In this document: in pieces, positions 6,318 to 9,069 of the stretch | How positions within the stretch are numbered: the stretch's first letter is position 1 | Layout of the letters: each line of letters opens with the position of its first letter | Assembly (NCBI GenBank): GCA_937868675.1 | Contig: CALMNJ010000264.1 | Span: 1 to 9,069, forward strand | From: an uncultured Bacteroidota bacterium | Lineage (GTDB): Bacteria; Bacteroidota; Bacteroidia; B-17B0; Aurantibacillaceae | Length of the DNA: 9,069 nucleotides | Direction of reading: 5' to 3' | Made by a program: the position numbers and the translations under genes | Notes under the pieces: model-generated | The model's database searches: none | Seen by the model: only the letters and a program-made list of their open reading frames with translations | What the model was told of the DNA's origin: nothing

Positions 6318-7952
6318 CTATCTGCCAAGCGTTTCAATCGCCTTAAGAATGGCGGCATCGCTTTGGTTGATGATTGGATAATAAGCATCCTTGTCAAATA
6401 AATTCCGCCCGATAAGCGCTTTAAAAATCTGATCAAAGCCTTTCTCCTTACCGTTTATCGAGGTCATGTGCACTTTTGAAGAACTCAAATACGAATTAAG
6501 TTCGGTAACAACACTGGCATGCTGTTTGTAACGTTCTATAAACTCATCCGCCGTTTTGTATAACGTATTCAGCTCCGAACGGTGTTTGTCGGCATAATCA
6601 AACGCAAACGAGTTGAGTGTACCACTGTAATACAGTTTATTTACTTCATGGCTGTATCGGTTTGTGTCAAGCGACACAAATACGTCGGGCACAATACCGC
6701 CGCCACCGTACACAATTTTTCCGCCGGGCGTTCTGTACTGTTTTGTCCGGTCAATCTTAATACTATCTGCATTATACAGTTCGCCATTCTGATACCGCTC
6801 ATATTCCTCATTGTAATAATCGTCAAGGCTTTTGTCATACGGCTTTTGAATACAACGTCCTGTAGGCGTGTAATACCTGGCAATGGTAAGTCTAACCGCC
6901 GATCCATCGGCAAGATCAATCTGGTCCTGAACAAGACCTTTTCCAAAACTCCGGCGGCCTATAATAGTAGCGCGGTCATTATCCTGCAGAGCACCGGCCA
7001 CAATTTCGCTTGCACTGGCGCTGCCTTCGTCTATTAGCACCACCAGCGGATTTTGTTCGAATCCGCCTTTTGAGGTGGCAGTGTAAACTTTTTTTGGATG
7101 CGCCCGGCCTTCGGTATAAACTATTTGCAATCCACTCATCAGAAACTCGTCAGCCAGTTGTACCGCGGTGTTTAAAAATCCTCCGCCATTGCCACGCAGA
7201 TCCAGAATAAGCTTTTTCATTCCTTTGGAGCTGAGATCGTTAAACGCTTTTACATACTCATCGTAAGTAGTGCTTGCAAAACGGCTTATCTTAATGAACC
7301 CGATTCCCGGCCTTACCATGTAAGCCACATCAATGCTGTAAATTGGTATGGTTCCGCGTGTAATATTAAAATCAAGAGGCAATTTAAGTCCCTTACGAAG
7401 AATGCTAATGGTAACGGTGCTGCCGCCTTTTCCCCGTAATTTCTCAAAAACCATCTTATTGGTTACCTTAACGCCCGCCACATTTTTTCCATTTACCTTC
7501 ACCACCCTGTCGCCTGCTTTTATACCAGCCTTTTCGGAAGGACCACCAATAATGGGGTTAATAACCCTAATGGTATCATGTATAATATTGAACTCAATAC
7601 CTATGCCTTCAAAATTTCCTTCAAGTGGTTCGTTTACCGCGCTGAAATCGGAAGCAGGAATAAAATCGCTGTGCGGGTCAAGGCTTTTCAGCATTGACAC
7701 AACGGTTTTGTTTTCGAGCTGCTCGCGGTTCACCGTCTCCACATACTGCATTTCAATGTAATCAAGCAAACTGTTTATCTTGGTGTTACTGCTTTTCAAA
7801 TGATGATCGGCCCTTACTTTTTTACCGGTACCAAAAGTAAAATAATAGCCAAGCAAAACCCCCGCAGCCAGCACCAGCGCAAAATAAAGCGGCATTAGTG
7901 GGTTGAACTTACGGGGAGCCTGTGATTCGGGAAAATCGTTTGGTTCGGACAC
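6318..7952 (-). CDS. Carboxy-terminal processing protease (S41, CtpA/Prc type)
   Basis: This is a 544-residue envelope serine protease that trims or degrades periplasmic proteins from their C-termini. It has a short cytoplasmic N-terminus, one membrane anchor (about 19-40), a helical linker, and a PDZ domain (about 110-195, with IGGPSEKAGIKAGDRVVKVN). The S41 core has LDLRGNGGG (250-258). The catalytic Ser is S313 in GSASASEI, the Lys is K338 in SFGKG, 25 residues later as in E. coli Prc and B. subtilis CtpB, and Q342 is the likely third residue. A C-terminal extension of about 170 residues follows. The start is GTG at 7950-7952: the frame is closed shortly upstream and no ATG lies before it. 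The only alternative is the ATG for M20, which would begin right at the membrane anchor. It converges with ftsH across the shared hairpin. Confidence 0.96.
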   Translation of the reverse strand: MSEPNDFPESQAPRKFNPLMPLYFALVLAAGVLLGYYFTFGTGKKVRADHHLKSSNTKINSLLDYIEMQYVETVNREQLENKTVVSMLKSLDPHSDFIPASDFSAVNEPLEGNFEGIGIEFNIIHDTIRVINPIIGGPSEKAGIKAGDRVVKVNGKNVAGVKVTNKMVFEKLRGKGGSTVTISILRKGLKLPLDFNITRGTIPIYSIDVAYMVRPGIGFIKISRFASTTYDEYVKAFNDLSSKGMKKLILDLRGNGGGFLNTAVQLADEFLMSGLQIVYTEGRAHPKKVYTATSKGGFEQNPLVVLIDEGSASASEIVAGALQDNDRATIIGRRSFGKGLVQDQIDLADGSAVRLTIARYYTPTGRCIQKPYDKSLDDYYNEEYERYQNGELYNADSIKIDRTKQYRTPGGKIVYGGGGIVPDVFVSLDTNRYSHEVNKLYYSGTLNSFAFDYADKHRSELNTLYKTADEFIERYKQHASVVTELNSYLSSSKVHMTSINGKEKGFDQIFKALIGRNLFDKDAYYPIINQSDAAILKAIETLGR

Positions 7953-7973
7953 GCTGTTTTTTTTGTAAATTTG
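7939..7973 (+). promoter_or_regulatory. Putative Bacteroidota promoter for the lipoprotein gene
   Basis: TTTG at 7939-7942 and TAAATTTG at 7966-7973 are exact -33 and -7 matches (TTTG and TAnnTTTG) separated by 23 bases, at the long end of reported spacing. Transcription would start near 7979, giving a leader of about 85 bases before the ATG at 8063. The -33 part lies inside the 5' end of the divergent protease gene. Confidence 0.5.
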
Positions 7974-8062
7974 TTAGGGTCTAAAGATACTAATTTCGGC
8001 CAACACGCGTTGAAATGCAAGGCGGCATGAGTGCAAAAACATTAATAAACAGCCAAACCTTC

Positions 8063-8503
8063 ATGAATAAGCCAACGAGAGTTTCCCTTTACCTTCTTGC
8101 ACTATTTATGTTTTTAGGGTGCAAAAAAAACACCACACAAAACAACGTCAATAATCCGGTTCCCTCGGTAACCGTTCAACTCAATATTTACCCAAACGAT
8201 CCTTTGTATTTCAAGGTACAGGTAGTGGGTGGGTGGACCTACATAGATGGTGGCATACGAGGCATTGTTCTTTACCGTAAGTCGGAGCAGGAATTTGTGG
8301 CCGTTGAACGGACTTCAAGCAACGATCCCAACAGCGACGCCGCCCGGGTGGTTGTAATGAACGATAATTTTACACTTCGTGATACGCTGAGCGATTCACG
8401 CTGGCGCATTTTTGACGGCACTGTTACCAAAGGCCCCGCCACATGGCCACTGAGGCTTTATGGTACTTCCTACGACGGAAATGTAGTAAGAATCAGGAAT
8501 TAA
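8063..8503 (+). CDS. Lipoprotein with Rieske-like fold lacking cluster ligands
   Basis: I start the gene at ATG 8063, not the in-frame ATG at 8015, because this places a lipoprotein signal peptide at the N-terminus: MNKPTR, a hydrophobic core (7-18) and a lipobox ending LGC, with C20 as the lipidated Cys followed by KKN. The mature part of the 146-residue protein follows the pattern of Rieske-type lipoproteins of Bacteroidota, as I recall them: a start like VQLNIYPNDPLYFKV, then GGIRGIVLYR (63-72), and the end SRWRIFDGTVTKGPATWPL (112-130) with a final strand GNVVRIRN. In that family Cys/His pairs sit before DP and before SRW/SKF. Here those places read SSNDP (85-89) and DTLSDS (107-112). The protein has no His at all and no Cys except C20, so it cannot hold a Rieske [2Fe-2S] cluster. 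A structural or binding role is possible. Its stop overlaps the convergent phosphatase stop. Confidence 0.8.
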   Translation: MNKPTRVSLYLLALFMFLGCKKNTTQNNVNNPVPSVTVQLNIYPNDPLYFKVQVVGGWTYIDGGIRGIVLYRKSEQEFVAVERTSSNDPNSDAARVVVMNDNFTLRDTLSDSRWRIFDGTVTKGPATWPLRLYGTSYDGNVVRIRN

Positions 8504-9069
8504 ATTTTCACACCGATTACACAAACATCATCCACTTGCTCGTGGTCACCCATCCAGTCTTCAAACTGTTTTTCGAGCATGCTCTTTTGCATCTCAACTG
8601 GCAGTTCCGATATTTTAATAAGGATTTCTCTTAGCACCCGGTGTTTGAATTTTTTTCCTTTAGGACCTCCAAACTGGTCGGCGTAGCCATCCGTATACGT
8701 GTAAAGCATATCACCCTTTTTAAGCTCCACTTCATAAAGTGTAAAGGGTTTATTTTCAGCATCCGACTTTCCAACCGGCATTTTATCAGCCTGTAGAAGG
8801 ATCGCTTCGCGGCCTCTTACCAGACAAAAGGTGCTGTTGGCTGCCGCATACTGCAATTTCAGATTTTTAAAATCAATGTTACACAAAATGGCGTCCATGC
8901 CATCCTTACTTTCCTCCCTGCTGCCCTCAGGGTTAAGTGCCGAAATAATTCCCTGACGTACCTCGTTTAAAATAAGGTCAGGTCGGGTAACATGTTTTTG
9001 CTTTACAATTTCGTTAAGTTTGGAAATATTGAGCAGGCTCATAAAAGCGCCGGGAACGCCATGCCCGCG
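8500..9069 (-). CDS. SpoIIE/PP2C-type serine phosphatase, 5' end outside window
   Basis: This is the C-terminal 189 residues of a PP2C-like phosphatase domain of the SpoIIE/RsbU group, which removes phosphate from Ser/Thr of partner proteins such as anti-sigma antagonists. The frame is open to the right edge, and the bases beyond the first in-window ATG (9042) encode RGHGVPGAF, matching the family motif GHGVPGAFMS. So that ATG is not the start. Other metal-site motifs are DGMDAI (56-61 of the fragment), YTDGYADQFGG (125-135) and EQVDDVCVIGV (177-187). The missing N-terminus could hold sensor, TPR or membrane modules, as is common in Bacteroidota, but none is visible. The position before GHG is Arg; Thr or Gly-Lys is more usual there. 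The stop (8500-8502) overlaps the lipoprotein stop by three bases. Confidence 0.93.
   Translation of the reverse strand, partial: RGHGVPGAFMSLLNISKLNEIVKQKHVTRPDLILNEVRQGIISALNPEGSREESKDGMDAILCNIDFKNLKLQYAAANSTFCLVRGREAILLQADKMPVGKSDAENKPFTLYEVELKKGDMLYTYTDGYADQFGGPKGKKFKHRVLREILIKISELPVEMQKSMLEKQFEDWMGDHEQVDDVCVIGVKI

Noticed and set aside
6582..7037. Plus-strand open frame (151 codons) opposite the S41 protease gene
   Set aside because: It lies wholly within the protease coding region on the other strand and shows only shadow-like composition.
8015..8062. Upstream ATG at 8015 as the lipoprotein start
   Set aside because: It would place 16 extra residues before an otherwise typical lipoprotein signal peptide.
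1..9069. Defence island, CRISPR array, insertion sequence, prophage or tRNA gene
   Set aside because: I looked for transposase motifs, terminal repeats, repeat-spacer periodicity and tRNA-like cloverleaf sequence and saw none. The gene content is mainly housekeeping.

Overview
The window looks like chromosomal DNA of a member of the Bacteroidota, probably an uncultured or environmental lineage. Four observations support this. Start codons lack Shine-Dalgarno sequences and sit behind A/T-rich leaders. Exact copies of the Bacteroidota -7 promoter element (TAnnTTTG) lie upstream of two plus-strand genes. The proteins include types common in that phylum: a thioredoxin-like [2Fe-2S] ferredoxin, a CtpA-type S41 protease, a Rieske-fold lipoprotein and a SpoIIE-type phosphatase. 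No mobile element, phage gene, CRISPR array, tRNA or rRNA is visible. Genes are packed tightly and no gene-free stretch exceeds 100 bases.

Layout, left to right. Bases 1-171 are the 3' end of an unidentified gene. Then come a small transaldolase/FSA-family aldolase (246-893) and a secreted protein that resembles the DUF6973 family (949-1569) and carries a run of 16 A near its end. This meets, tail to tail, a compact minus-strand block running 3476 to 1557: biotin-protein ligase, thioredoxin-like ferredoxin, an unknown 117-residue protein and an SSAT-like GNAT acetyltransferase. The last three genes are separated by 3 and -4 bases, so they are very likely one operon. Divergent from birA is a plus-strand pair, the ribosomal silencing factor RsfS (with an unusual lysine-rich N-terminal extension) and the membrane protease FtsH, closed by a strong hairpin terminator at 6240-6279. 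Convergent with it is a minus-strand carboxy-terminal processing protease (GTG start, 6318-7952). A plus-strand lipoprotein follows (8063-8503), apparently a Rieske-fold protein that has lost every cluster ligand. Its stop overlaps the stop of a minus-strand SpoIIE/PP2C phosphatase that runs off the right edge.

Functionally this is mostly core chromosome: pentose-phosphate carbon flow, biotin attachment, ribosome silencing and envelope proteolysis (FtsH at the inner membrane, Ctp in the periplasm). I do not see a clear new multi-gene defence or biosynthetic system. The points most worth a second look are the ligand-less Rieske-like lipoprotein, the basic extension on RsfS, the A16 tract in the secreted protein, the transaldolase-type active site in a protein likely to be annotated as fructose-6-phosphate aldolase, and the ferredoxin/unknown/GNAT operon behind birA.
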